A DNA stretch of 64,000 nucleotides, from the NCBI GenBank assembly GCA_022316685.1, contig JAKJHU010000309.1, positions 1 through 64,000 of the forward strand. Reading direction: 5' to 3'. Below are positions 54,301 to 64,000 of this stretch, piece after piece. The first letter of the stretch is position 1; the number at the start of each line of letters is the position of its first letter. A model generated the notes under the pieces. The model did no database searches. It was not told the DNA's origin and saw only the letters and a list, made by a program, of their open reading frames with translations. Source of the DNA: Progne subis subis. Lineage: Eukaryota > Chordata > Aves > Passeriformes > Hirundinidae. The translations under genes were made by a program, and so were the position numbers.

Positions 54301-57300
54301 AATATGCTGCATGTCCCTGGTGGACAAACAAAGCTGTGTGAGCTCCAGGGCACAGCTGGGACCACGGGCCAGGGCAGCTCCAGCACCCTGGGATGGGGCC
54401 AGGAGCCACACGGGCAGTGCCTGGCTCTGCCCACGGTGCCAACAACAAAATGTTTTGTTTCCAAAGGCTCTGCAGGTGAAGCCCTCCTCTATCCCTCATT
54501 GCCATAGGAACAGTGTGTGTCCCATCACCGTCCAAGGACAGGGACACACCACGCTGCAGCTCCCTCCACCCCAAACACAGCTCTGACCTGCCTGGATGGG
54601 GATGGTTTTTCCCAGTTTTTTTTCCCAGTTTTTTCCCCATTTTTTCCCCATATTTTTTTCCCAAGGAGGATGAGCTGCTGGTGCTTGCTGCTCCAGGCTT
54701 TGGCACATTTGATTGCTGCCCTGCCTTTGGCCAGGGTGATGCTCAGGGCCACCGCCACAGGGATCAGCAGAGCCCCAAGGATGGGACTGACCCCGAGGCT
54801 CAGCTCTCGGGGAAGTGGCTCTTTGGGGAAAGGGAAAAAGAGAAAGGTGTTTGTCAGGGAAAAACAACACACAGCCAGCAGCTGGTGAGCTCAGCCAGAG
54901 TGAGCTCCTGCTGCTGCAGTGCTGCCAAACCTGGGACTGGCACCTCACCCTTCCCCACAGAAATCATCAACATCCACCCCAGGAATAACCCAAAGCCTGC
55001 TGGGAGCAATAATTAATTAACAAAACGAGGCAGCGGCTCAGCAGAGAGGCAGCAAGGGCTCAGGGGACCACAGGAGCCGAGCAAGGCAGGACCACGGGGC
55101 AGAGGTGTCCATCCTGGGGGCAGTGGGAGGGTTAGAGACACCCCAAAACCCACCTGTCCCCCCTTTCCTGGATGCCTTCCCTCTGCTTTCAAAGAACAAT
55201 CCAGTTCTGCACAGCTGAGTTCAATATTTTATCACAAATAAAAGATGAAAGTGAAATTAAGCCAAATGTATTCCATTAAATATTGAAACCATTTAGACTT
55301 ACTCTGGCCCCATTTAAATGTTTTACTGACTATAAAACGCTCCCTCACAGGTCCTGGCACCGGGAGCGGATCCAGCCCGGCTCGGATCCATGGCAGCGGA
55401 TGCTCCAGTGCCCAGACTGGCCTCTCCAGAGCCAATTTCCCACCTGATGGCAGCCAGAGAGGAGCCAACACAGCACAACCGTGTGCCCACAGCCTGCCCC
55501 AGCCCCGGCCCCTGCTCACCCTGCTCCCTCACAGTGATCCTGCCGAGCTGGAGCAGGGCAGGAGCAGGGATCTGACCCACGCCCCCGGACACGCCGTGGG
55601 TGGGTGGGAATTGCATTTCCCATGGTTCCCATCCTCTGCAGGGGTTCTGGGCTCCCACACGGCTCTGAGCAGGAGGATGCAGAGGCAGGTGATGCTGAGC
55701 ACCTTCACAACCTCCCTCCTTCCACCGGCAGCTCCCAAGTTTGCGTTCTCCTTGCCTGTGTCCTGGCACTGAAGCTCCTGAGCAGCCCAGGCCTTCTGCT
55801 CCCCCCTGAGCTACTTAAATCCATTATTCCAACCACCTCAGGCCAGGACAGATCCATGGGGATACCAGCTATCAACAGGCACCAGGAAGACACCAGGCAC
55901 CAGCAGGGCTGCAGGAGCCTGGTGGTGCTGGTGCCCTCCCAGAAGCATCTCACAAACTCCACATCCCCAGAGCTGCCGTGTCAGCTGAAACGGATACAAA
56001 ATTCCACGCCCAAACTATTCTGGGTGGCATTTCTGACACCAAGGAGGAGGAGAAGGCACCTTCCTACCATCCTGCAAAGAGGATTAAGCTGGTTAAGAGT
56101 TTTTTTACAGGCTCTGGGGCTGGCTGCCGCTCCAGCCGCTCAAGCGCTTCTTTGCTTTGAAGACATTCATCTTCCTTCTGCGCCTTGCCCAAGGCAGGGA
56201 TGGAATCCCTCGTCCACTGGGATCACCGCCTGCACAGGGGGGTTTGCATCTTCCTGCTGTGCTGCAGAGCTGAGGGGTATTATTTTCCAAAAGCAAGAGG
56301 CAAAAGGAGGATGAATAAAAGCCCGGGAGCTGCGGGGAGCAGGCGCAGCCGCCACGGGCACCGCTCGCAGCATCTCTTGGCAACTGAGCCCCTGCATGCA
56401 AATGACAGGCACCGACTGCAAAGCCGCGAGTGTCCCTCTGCAAGGGAGGGAGCAGCCCTGCAAGAAAAGCAGGGCTTGTTTTGCCAGGGGAAATGGATAT
56501 TTACTGCCCCGAGAGCCCATCCTGGGAGCGGGGAACAGGAACAGGCAGCAGCGGTGGAGGAGCGGCGCAGAGTCACACACGGGAACAAGGGGGACGATCC
56601 CAGCGTGTCCCAGCTCACCAGAGCTGCCCTTCCTGGGGAAGACTGCCAGGATCTGCCTCCCTGTGCTGGGTTTGGGCACCGCTGGCCCCTACAGCGCCGG
56701 TCACAGCATTGTGTCCGTGCCCTGGAACCGGGCAGCAGGGGTGGGAGCGCTGCAGGAATCTTCAGTGACTCCTGGAATGGTTTGGGTTGGAAGGGATCTC
56801 AAAGACCATCCAGGTCCAACCCCCTGCCCAGGGCAGGGACACCTTCCACTAGACCAGGCTGCTCCAAATCCCATCCAGCTCGTCCTTGAACACTTGCAGG
56901 GATGGAAATCTGCTCTGGGTTAATTGAGCCCAGCTCTCCACACAGTGAGAAATGCAAAAATATGAAATCAGCTACTGGCTGCTATTAAAATTCATCCAGC
57001 AATGGGAGCTGCAGAACAAACTGATTTTCAGACAAGGAGCTGCTGGAAACACACAGAAACATGGAATTTGGTTTGGGTTGGAGGGGACCTTAAAGGTCAC
57101 CCAGTTCCAGGCATTTGCCATGGGGACACTCAGGGTGGGAGCACAGGACTCCCCTGCCCGCTCCTGCCCCACCTCTGTTGCCACTGGCACGAAGGGGAAT
57201 TTGGTCCAAGCCACTTGGCAGCTCCGAGATGTTTCTCCCAGGAAAATGCCACTTCCCTCCAGAGCTCCAGCCCTGGAGACCACCCTAAACCTAAACCCAC

Positions 57301-57923
57301 ACCCTGCAGCAACCCCCCATCCTGAGCCCACACAGCAGAGGAGACACCAAACTCTCTGCCCAGTGCCCGAGCTCCTTCCCTCCAACATCCAGGGCTAATT
57401 TTGCACAGAAAGATGCTGAAATTAATTTATTTCCGTTTCTTTCTTCTGGCCTAAGCAGCTCCCCTCCCACTTCTTCCAGACTGATCCATCAGAAAATGAG
57501 CCCTGCTAATGCTCTGTGCCAACCGCTGAGATAAAAGCCAGCCCTTGGCTTTCAGGAGGCTCCGGGCTGCTCCAGCCCTTCAAAGGAGGCTGGGCTGCTC
57601 CACCAGGGAAAGGCTGTGAGGGCAGGGACGTGGGCAGGGATGTGGGCACCTGCTGGGACCAGAGCATCGCCCCAAGGGCAGGGATGTGGGTGCCCACGGG
57701 GAGCAGCAGATGCTCGGGGCATCCATCCCCTCTCCCAGCACCTGCACCAGTCTGGGTGAATCCAAGCCGTGCTCACTGTTCCTCCGCACACCCTGCAGGG
57801 CTGGAGCAAAGGTTCCCATCCTCCTGCCAAGCTCAGCTGGCCGCAGGAGCCCAGGGCAGCCCTTGGAAAGTGCAGGCACAAACACAATGAAAAAATAAGC
57901 AGAGATGCCACGAATCTCCCACG

Positions 57924-57954
<31 letters not shown>

Positions 57955-60900
57955 CACATTACACAGTGCTGATTCCAGCCCTGAGCAGCACAGGGCTGAG
58001 CGTAATCAGGAGTCCTTAGAGCTCAGGGCCACCGGTGACAGGTTTTGTTTACAGCACGGGATTAAACCACGGTCCCAGATTAACCACGGCACGGCCAAGG
58101 CTGGAGCGGAGCACGGAGCCTCCCGAGGGCTGAGCCGGGGAGCAGCTGAACCCCCCACAGCTCCGCGAACCTGCGGACATCAAAGCCGAGCCTTCAAAGG
58201 AAATCCCCCCGTGCCCACCGCCTGCCCTGGAAGCCGGGAGCCGTGCCCAGGCACCGGGGCTGGCTCCATCCATCCCGCCCCTCCTCTGGCAGCAGCACCT
58301 GAGCTCGCTGCCAGGGCGATGCCGCTTTGCTCGCTGTCCTCGGGGCAGCAGCGGAGGAGTGACACCGCTGCACAGCACCAGGAGAAGCCACCCTGCCCCG
58401 AACTCCGCCAGAAAGTTCCACGCCAGGGATCAACACGGGAGCCATCGCCCCTGCTAAGGCAAAGCAGCTCATTAGCACCGCTTCCCAGCGAGAAGAGGCT
58501 CATCCCGGATTTTTTTTTTTAATTTTTTTTCTTTTATGTTCTTCTCCTTTCAGGTCCAATTAGTACGAAAATCTTCACTTGCCCAACCCTGCAAAGCTCG
58601 GGGCTGTGAGGACCGGGCTGCGCTGCCCCACGGAGCCCGGGGGTCCCTGGGGACAGGGACACGGTGGGTTCGTGTGGCCCCTCCGCTTTGGGGAGACCCC
58701 CCCATCACTCAGCTGTCACGACAGGACGCGAGTCCCGCTGGCTGCGCAGCTTGAGCTTCTGTCGGGGTTTCTGTTGCCAGAATGACGAGAAGAGGCAGCT
58801 CCTTCCGTGGCACTGAGAAAATCGGGATTGGCACCCCTGAGCGCCGAAACCTGCTCTTTTCCAGGAGCCCCTTCTCCCTGGAACCCCAACGTGTGAAGTC
58901 AGGAGAGCACAAAGAGCCTGCCCAGTGAGCTGCTCTGCCCTCACCACCGGGGATCTGCAGGGAGAGACCCCCCAACAGAGGCACCTGCCAGGATTCCCCA
59001 GACAATTCCTCCCGCCATGGCTTGGCACTGCTCGTGGAGGGCGGTAATTAATCCCCTCATTATCTAGCCATGAAGCCTTGAAGGTGACACCTGTGATGCA
59101 GATGCTGAAAGGCAGAGAGGGGTTTGTCCCCCAGCATGGGGGGAAGCAGCCCAGGAACTCAGACAGAGATTTCTGCTCAGCCAGAGCTCTGCCAGGAGCA
59201 GGGCTCTGCCCCGATGGCACCCACAGTGGGGCTCACCCAGCTCAGGGACACCCTGGCCCTGGCCCAGCTGAACTGGGAGGGCTGGAATCATCCCCAGGTG
59301 TTAAAGATGTTCCCCCAGCAAACCGAATCTTCCCAGGAGGGAACACTGAGGACTCAGCGCCGCCAAAGCTCGAAGCCAACAGGTGCCATTTTGATGCTTT
59401 TGTTTAATATTACAATCATCTTTATTTCCCCAGCATCAGCGGTTTGTTTTCCAAACACATTCAGATCAACATCCTTCTTTGTTTAAGAGATGATAATAAA
59501 CAAACACGTCGCGGGAGGTTCTCCCTCACATAAAACAGTGGGAGGCAACAAACCTCAGGGGCCATTAGGAATAGTAATGCCAGATTAATTTTAAATGGAT
59601 TTCTATTCATTTACATTCGCTCCGGCCTATGTAATCCATTAGCCATAGCTTTTGGGTGCATCTAATGGTTTGACATCCAGAAAACGAGCAACAAATGCTG
59701 GAGCCCAGTGGGACCAGCGGATGGGGAGAGGAGGGAGCTGGGCTGGCGTGGGGAGGCTCCATCGCATTCCAGAGCGCTTGCAGGGACCAGATGGCCTCGG
59801 GAAGAGTGGAGATGGTCCCCAGGACAGTGTCAGGAGCCCGGCAGCTCCATCCCCGCGGTTTCCTGAGCCCCAGGGACCCGGCAGGTCCCAAACAAGGTCG
59901 TGCGTGCACAGGAGCGCAGCTGCCGTGCGCGCCGGCCTTGGGGAGCTCCCCTCAGCCCCTGGGGCCAGCGAGGCTCCGAGTCTGGCACAAACCCTGCCAA
60001 AACCCTGCAGGACCCCAAAATAACCCCCCTGCGCTCGCTCAGCGCCTCTCGCAGCGGGCCAGGAGAGCACAGCACACCCCAGCGACGCCTTCCCACCTCA
60101 AAAGAGCCTCGCCTGCTGCAGCCGGCAAAGCCCCTGCCAAACCCCGGGGCTGCGGAGAGGAGGAGCTGTGACACGGCAGCGCCCTGATTAAAAAGGCACA
60201 AATTAAAACCAGCAGAAGCCTCCAGCGTTGCCACCCCAGAGCATCATCTGCATCGCGGCGCCCACGGCAAGAGGGACAATTAAACAAAGAGGATTATCCT
60301 GGTGGGAACGGGGAGGCGCATCAGAAAACTATTTCCACGTCCCCCCAAAATTATGAATGCCTTACAAGGACGATAATCATGAGTTTTAGGGCGTACACGT
60401 GATCTCCCCCACTGTATAATCTGCCCATTTCAGAGCCCTGTAGCTCTAGCAGCTCTATTAGAGAAGTAAATTAACCCTAATTTGATTGCTTCTCAGTAAC
60501 AGTCATTTCAGCGCTCTAATCAATAAGTCACGGGGTTTTATGGCCACCCTCTGTATCAATCACTGCAATCACTAATAAAACGCTTTTGTTTGAAGAACAC
60601 CTGGAACGCTGTGTAATTACCTTTGTACAAAAATTACAGAGCCCAGTTTACCCGTGCCGCCTGCAGCAGCCCCCAGACCCCAGCCTCCCTCAGGGCTTTC
60701 CGAGCTGCCCTTCACCCCTTCCCAACATCACTGCACCAGCGAGTTATTACTCACACCCCAGCCAAGCAGCAGGTTACAGGAGACACTCATCTCCCAGAAA
60801 TCCTCCAAGAAAAGTGAAGATCCGAGATCCTGCTGGGAAAAGGCGGTTGGGAAGGCAGCAGCTCTTCACAGCTCCCACCACAGCACCCGAACGGAGCCAA

Positions 60901-61995
60901 ATCCACAGAGACACGGCACAGCCGGAGCCCCGGGAGCAGGGCAGGGACGGCAGCGCTGCCCAGACATCCCGGGAGGTGATGAGCTCACACTTTGCAGGGA
61001 GCAGATGGTTGGGGGACTGCTGGGGGACAGGGAGCAGCTGGTGCCGGTGCCAGCGTGCTGCTGGCTGCTGCTTTGGTGGCAAAGCTGCCCCGTGCCCCGC
61101 ACAGCCGCTGCAAAGGCTCTTTGGTGGCACCTCTGTAAAGTCACTGCTCCTGCTGCTGTGCTGGCCCACCCCACGGGCGGGGATCCCCTTTGCCAGGGCC
61201 TGACTGAAGCAGAGACCCCAAGCAGCTCCCCCAGCAAGGGACTGGCAGGGAAACATGGCCAGGAAAATGTTACAAGGGCCCCGACCAGTGCTCAGGTGTT
61301 CCCACCTGGCAAAGGATGCTCTGGGCATTGCAGGGTGTGATGTGATCCCCTTTCCTTCCCCACAGTCCACCTGTTGTTCCCTGTGTGGAGCTGGTTCCTT
61401 CTGTCCTCACTGGAGCTGCACAGCTCCGAGCGCTGCCCCCATGACTGTCCCGGCATCGGGATGCTCGAGTTGCTCCCAGCCAAACAGAGACCTCAGAGAT
61501 CCCTCAGCACAACACATCCCCACAGCAGCACCCCAAAGCTGTGCTCGGGACATTCTTCCAGGCCATCCTGGTTTATATCAGTTTTGGTTTTGCTGTGTCA
61601 AGGGAAAAAAAAAGAATTACTCAAAAAACGCTGAAAAACTGCCTCAGGGAAATATTTCATGGGCAGATGTCAGGGCTCAGTTGTTACAGGAATTATCCCC
61701 AGGATCCTGAGCAGAGGACAGGATCCCCCATCCCTGTGCAAAGCTGTAACCGAGATGCTGCTGCTGCTGTCACACCCCTGAGGCTGGCGAGGTTGAAGTC
61801 CCCAGAACGAGGTTTAGTTACACCTCTGCAAAATCCATCACTCACCTGCCAGAGCGCGGGGAGCGCCGAGGCCCCGGCACTTACCCTGAAGTCGATTCCC
61901 ACCGTGGAGATGAAGCTGCCGGCGAGGAAGGCGCCGTCCTTGAAGCGCACCAGCAGGCAGGTCTTGCCCACCCCCGAGTCGCCCACCAGCATCAC
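39290..61995 (-). CDS. RAB26: RAB26, Rab family small GTPase (8 exons; N-terminal exon outside window)
   Basis: RAB26 is a membrane-anchored Rab GTPase of secretory granules and synaptic vesicles, linked to vesicle maturation and autophagy. Eight exons on the minus strand (61885-61995, 44491-44532, 43796-43862, 43472-43524, 40377-40442, 40167-40223, 39843-39919, 39290-39392) total 576 nt: 191 residues plus TAA, matching human residues 66-256. All nucleotide-binding motifs are present: P-loop GDSGVGKT, switch [20 protein letters not shown] (split between exons) and ETSAK. The C-terminus GSGCCRS supplies the dicysteine prenylation site (human ends CCRP). The first exon, encoding the disordered N-terminus up to FYDVAFK, is not found up to 64,000, so that intron exceeds 2 kb. 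One intron is 17.4 kb, so RAB26 occupies far more DNA here than the short human gene. Confidence 0.96.
39393..39842 (-). other. RAB26 intron filled by CR1
   Basis: 450 bp, about two thirds of it the CR1 copy at 39,458-39,752. Confidence 0.8.
39458..39752 (+). mobile_element. CR1 LINE 3' fragment
   Basis: Contains AGAAGGAATTCTTCCCTGTG, GAGGCCATGGCACAGGGTGC, CTGTGGCTGTCCCTGGATCC and the terminal CCCCAGGATTCTATGATTCC. One of the best-preserved CR1 copies in the window. Confidence 0.93.
39843..39919 (-). CDS. RAB26: RAB26 exon, G5 motif
   Basis: [20 protein letters not shown] and FTAIA; ETSAK is the G5 guanine-binding motif. Confidence 0.95.
40167..40223 (-). CDS. RAB26: RAB26 exon
   Basis: 19 codons [19 protein letters not shown]; the leading VD finishes the NKxD motif begun in the preceding exon. 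Confidence 0.95.
40377..40442 (-). CDS. RAB26: RAB26 exon, G4 motif
   Basis: 22 codons, [20 protein letters not shown] then NK. Confidence 0.95.
41007..41085. repeat. 10-bp tandem repeat
   Basis: Variants of TCCCTGGTGA in about seven consecutive units, the first ones reading ATTCCTGGTC/G. Confidence 0.85.
41227..41609 (+). mobile_element. Solo LTR of an endogenous retrovirus (383 bp)
   Basis: Starts TGTTACCCTGG and ends TCGGCGACA, flanked by a perfect 6-bp target-site duplication CCATCC (41221-41226 and 41610-41615). TATA box TATAAAAA (41489-41496) lies only 15 bp before AATAAA (41504-41509), a compact promoter/poly(A) layout. The 6-bp duplication suggests an ERVK-type (class II) element. 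No gag, pol or env sequence is present; this is a recombination remnant. Confidence 0.88.
42523..43169 (+). mobile_element. Solo LTR of an endogenous retrovirus (647 bp)
   Basis: Starts TGTTGGAGTCCAGGG and ends GAAGCCCCCCGACA, with a perfect 6-bp target-site duplication CACTGT (42517-42522 and 43170-43175). TATA box TATAAAAG at 42939-42946, AATAAA at 43040-43045. A different family from the neighbouring LTR, inserted in the same orientation. No viral coding sequence. Confidence 0.88.
43472..43524 (-). CDS. RAB26: RAB26 exon
   Basis: Two bases complete Ala, then [17 protein letters not shown]. Confidence 0.95.
43796..43862 (-). CDS. RAB26: RAB26 exon, G3 / switch II
   Basis: [22 protein letters not shown] plus one base. 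WDTAGQ carries the catalytic Gln. Confidence 0.96.
43863..44490 (-). other. RAB26 intron
   Basis: 628 bp, nothing recognised. Confidence 0.75.
44491..44532 (-). CDS. RAB26: RAB26 42-nt exon
   Basis: 14 codons [14 protein letters not shown], phase 0 both sides, the beta2-beta3 hairpin after switch I. Confidence 0.93.
46705..46810. promoter_or_regulatory. AT-rich island with homeodomain-type motifs
   Basis: GAGTTAATTAACACGG, CACTAATTACGACTG and CCTACCTAATTAAAG lie within 100 bp of otherwise GC-rich intron. Candidate enhancer by composition only. Confidence 0.25.
46983..47154 (+). mobile_element. CR1 LINE 3' fragment
   Basis: GCTGTGGCTGCCCCTGGATC, AGGTTGGACAGGGCTTGGAG and TTCCAGGATTCTGTGATCCC. 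Confidence 0.92.
48001..48114. repeat. 38-bp tandem repeat, three copies
   Basis: Units at 48001-48038, 48039-48076 and 48077-48114, each starting ACAGCTGCAGGATGGGCAAA; the first two are identical and the third differs at a few positions. Confidence 0.95.
48245..48640. promoter_or_regulatory. AT-rich islands with ATTA motifs
   Basis: CTCATTAATTAAAGCCC, TTTGCAATTAACTGG (about 48,255-48,322) and AGAGTTAATTAGTGCC, AATGTCATTAGG (about 48,565-48,632). Candidate regulatory DNA, weak evidence. Confidence 0.22.
51033..51076 (+). mobile_element. CR1 3'-end scrap
   Basis: GGTCTTTTCCAACCTAAGCG then ATTCCAGGATTT, about 45 bp. Confidence 0.65.
52290..52320. repeat. T-run and (GTT)n simple repeat
   Basis: Poly-T followed by five GTT units. 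Confidence 0.85.
54605..54665. repeat. T/C-rich tandem repeat
   Basis: Repeated TTTTTTCCCAG / TTTTTTCCCCAT units. Confidence 0.85.
56768..56925 (-). mobile_element. CR1 LINE fragment
   Basis: Plus strand CCTGGAATGGTTTGGGTTGG, AAGGGATCTCAAAGACC, CAGGGACACCTTCCACTAGA, then CTTGAACACTTGCAGGGATG: reverse complement of a CR1 3' end. Confidence 0.92.
57060..57105 (-). mobile_element. CR1 3'-end scrap
   Basis: GGTTTGGGTTGGAGGGGACC then TTAAAGGTCACCCAG. Confidence 0.7.
57925..57952. repeat. Poly(A) run
   Basis: About 27 consecutive A. No retrocopy is recognisable upstream. Confidence 0.9.
59405..59665. promoter_or_regulatory. Candidate enhancer in the RAB26 intron (FOX/homeodomain motifs)
   Basis: A 260-bp non-repetitive AT-rich island. 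It holds ATAAACAAACA (59496-59506, forkhead consensus), CCATTAGGAATAGTAATG, CAGATTAATTTTAAATGG, ATTTACATTCGC (TEAD-like core) and TAATCCATTAGCC. Flanks are GC-rich and CpG-poor intron. Function is inference. Confidence 0.35.
60270..60650. promoter_or_regulatory. Candidate enhancer in the RAB26 intron (PBX-HOX-type motifs)
   Basis: A 380-bp non-repetitive island. It holds TTAAACAAAG (SOX-like), AGTAAATTAACCCTAATTTG, CTCTAATCAATAAG, GGGTTTTATGGCC (CDX/HOX13-like), and ATCAATCA (60555-60562), the reverse complement of the PBX-HOX consensus TGATTGAT, followed by CAATCACTAATAAAA and GTGTAATTACC. It has no ORF or splice signals suggesting an exon. Confidence 0.4.
61885..61995 (-). CDS. RAB26: RAB26 exon, P-loop and switch I
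   Basis: 37 codons, [37 protein letters not shown], phase 0 at both ends, donor GTAAGT. Confidence 0.97.
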
Positions 61996-64000
61996 CTGCA
62001 GGGAGGGAGGGAGGGAGGAGGGAGGGGTGTCAGGCTCCAGGTTTTGGGAAGGCAGCCCCAGAGCAGCCTTTACTCTGCTCCACCACAGCTCTGGGCAGAG
62101 ACGCCTGAGGGGGAAAAACACATCCGAGAGCGATGTCCTGGGACTCAGAGGAGGGTGGGGAATACTCACAATGGGATTGCTTCCCAGGCTGCACCGTGTC
62201 ACCAAACTGGAGACACCTTCCCCTGACAGGCACCTGAGAGGTCCTTTGTGGGGGCACAAAGCCCCTGAGAACCCAGAGGTGCCATGTGGGTGACACGAGC
62301 TGCCCGTGCTGTCCCCACACACAAAACACCCCACGGCGTGTGGGGCTCTCTGGGAGGGTGACACAGTCCCTGGGGACACTTCAGGGGGTCTCCAGCCATG
62401 AGCGCCAGCTCCAGAGGTGCCCTCTGCCCTCGCCTTCAGTGGGACCCACGCACGCCCACGGCTGCCCTCCAGTCCTCCAGAGAAACCAAGGGAGCAGCTC
62501 CCGGTGCCACCTGCCTCAGTTTCCCCGCCCAGCAGCCGACCTGGGCACAGGCAGGGCAGGCAGCTCCTTGCCACAAAGCAACCACGGCAGAGCTGAGGCT
62601 GCTCCCAAATGCAGCTCCCCAAAACCTCTGCCCACACCACCAGCCCTGCTGTCCCCCCGGCAGTGACCCTGCTCCCCTCGGTGCGATGACGCCGAGAAAT
62701 CCCGACCGGCGAGCCGGGCTGCGCCAGCTCCTCCCACACCTGCCGGGGCAGGTTCCTTCTCTCCCAAGGCTCTGCCACCAGCCTTCCACGAGCCATTAAC
62801 CCGTGACAGGGTTTAAATGGCTTCACGGCAGGGACCGCCCCGGGTCACACCGAACCCTCCCAGGAGCTGCCAGAAGTGGCAAATGCCACCACCCCTCTGC
62901 AGCTCAGCCCCGAGAGGCAGGAGCAGCCCCGGGCACGGGTGCAGCTCGTTTTGGCACCGTCAAAGAGGGCAGGAGCTGCCCACGGTGTCCCACAGCCCCA
63001 GCGGTGCCCGACACTGGTGTACCACAGGAGCACCAGGCACCGAGCCCTGGCACAGCGGGGTGAGCCCGCGGGAGCATCTGTGTGAAGCCAAGGGAAGAGG
63101 GGGGGGAAAAGCAATTATTTTTATTGTTTTTTTAAAAAAAATCCAGATGTCTTTTTGCAATAGGTGACCCTCGACAGCAGCTTCTCCCCACTGAGCACCA
63201 CCACAGCCTCACCCAGGCACGCAGAGTGCCCAGGGCCAGGATCCAGCCGTGTGCCCAGGACTTGGCCACTGCCTCAGGCAGAGATCGGGAGCCTCAGGAG
63301 AGGGGAAGGCAAGGAGAAAGTTTAATAAACCAGGTTTTTACTGGACACAAAGCCATTTCTGTCTGCCACTGGTTCAAAATCAGCCAGACCATTTGCAGAT
63401 GTTTTGTCCACCCGGTGCATTTGGGCTTATCCGAGACCCATTTGGCTCATCCTGGTGCCACGGGGACGATCCCTAGGGACAGCCCCAGCCTGGGCAGGCA
63501 GCGGGGAGCTCCGGGAACCAAGGACCAGCGCAAACACAGAGGTGGCTCCATTTTAGGGAAGCTGTTGAACCATGAATGCAGCTGTATCAGGACCAACCAC
63601 CTCCCGAAGCGACCAAACGCATTTCTGGAACGTCCCTCTCCATCCCCAAACCTCAACACCGCCTACCCCACATCCCAAACCTCAACACCACGACGGCCGC
63701 AGCGACTGCCACAGGCACCGAGGTGGGACTCGCCACAGCAAACCCGCCTTCTCCAGGCTCAATCCCCCGGGCTCGGCTGCCGGGATCCGTGTCAGAAGCA
63801 CGGAGGGCTTTCACCGCCTCAGCCAAAATCATTAAATGAGCCCCCAAATCGCCACGTGAGCCCTAAAATCATCAAATGACCTCCAAGCTGGGCTCGCATC
63901 GGGTCGCATGATGAAGTGGCGAGGAAGCGAATACATTTGCTCTGTGACTCGCTCGCCGGGATCGGAAGCGGCGAGGAGAAACCATCCGAGCCCAAAAGGC
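61996..64000 (-). other. RAB26 first intron, part
   Basis: About 2.0 kb to the window edge. No sequence encoding the expected FYDVAFK end of exon 1 is present on the minus strand, and no repeat family is recognised apart from an A/T run near 63,115-63,143. Confidence 0.7.

Larger units (their letters stand above)
44533..61884 (-). other. RAB26 giant intron (17.35 kb)
   Basis: Between the exon with switch I and the 42-nt exon. It contains CR1 fragments (46,983-47,154; 51,033-51,076; 56,768-56,925; 57,060-57,105), a 38-bp tandem repeat (48,001-48,114), simple repeats, and several AT-rich islands rich in ATTA-type motifs. I find no coding exon or RNA gene in it. Confidence 0.8.

Noticed and set aside
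57925..57952. Poly(A) tail of a processed pseudogene
   Set aside because: The DNA before it has no similarity to any transcript I recognise and no visible flanking duplication.
61693..62826. A 377-codon minus-strand frame
   Set aside because: Only the 37 codons at 61885-61995 are RAB26; the rest reads intron on both sides of good splice sites.

Overview
This window is vertebrate nuclear DNA, almost certainly from a bird. It has long spliced genes with canonical GT-AG introns, about a dozen fragments of CR1 LINEs (the dominant avian retroposon), two solo LTRs with 6-bp target-site duplications, and a GC-rich, gene-dense texture like that of avian microchromosomes. The CR1 and LTR mix fits a neoavian or passerine genome, but I cannot name the species. 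Gene content and order match the human 16p13.3 block CASKIN1-TRAF7-SNHG19-RAB26, read in reverse.

Layout: (1) 1-7,315, + strand: the 3' two thirds of CASKIN1 (end of the linker, two SAM domains, the long proline-rich region and the C-terminal motif) and an AT-rich 3'UTR. (2) 7,520-35,800, - strand: TRAF7, complete, in 20 coding exons plus an inferred non-coding first exon. The spliced length is 670 codons, equal to human TRAF7, except for one extra base in the exon at 14,340-14,558 that breaks the frame. CASKIN1 and TRAF7 converge tail to tail with about 200 bp between their poly(A) sites. (3) 35,780-36,070: a compact bidirectional promoter with five CCAAT/ATTGG boxes and two ZNF143-type elements. 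It drives TRAF7 leftward and, rightward, a short 5'-TOP non-coding host gene (SNHG19-like) whose first intron holds a C/D-box snoRNA matching SNORD60. (4) 37,280-61,995 and beyond, - strand: RAB26. The eight exons from the P-loop to the prenylation motif are present; the N-terminal exon lies outside the window. One RAB26 intron (40,443-43,471) carries both solo LTRs. Another (44,533-61,884) is 17.4 kb long and contains AT-rich islands full of homeodomain-type motifs that look like candidate enhancers.

The three proteins share no pathway: CASKIN1 is a synaptic scaffold, TRAF7 a RING/WD40 ubiquitin ligase in MEKK3 signalling, and RAB26 a vesicle small GTPase. Their association is an old syntenic block. 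The most informative non-coding features are the TRAF7/SNHG19 head-to-head promoter, the SNORD60 gene, an upstream ORF whose stop overlaps the TRAF7 start codon, and the unexplained AT-rich islands in the RAB26 intron. I see no CRISPR array, operon or other prokaryote-type system.
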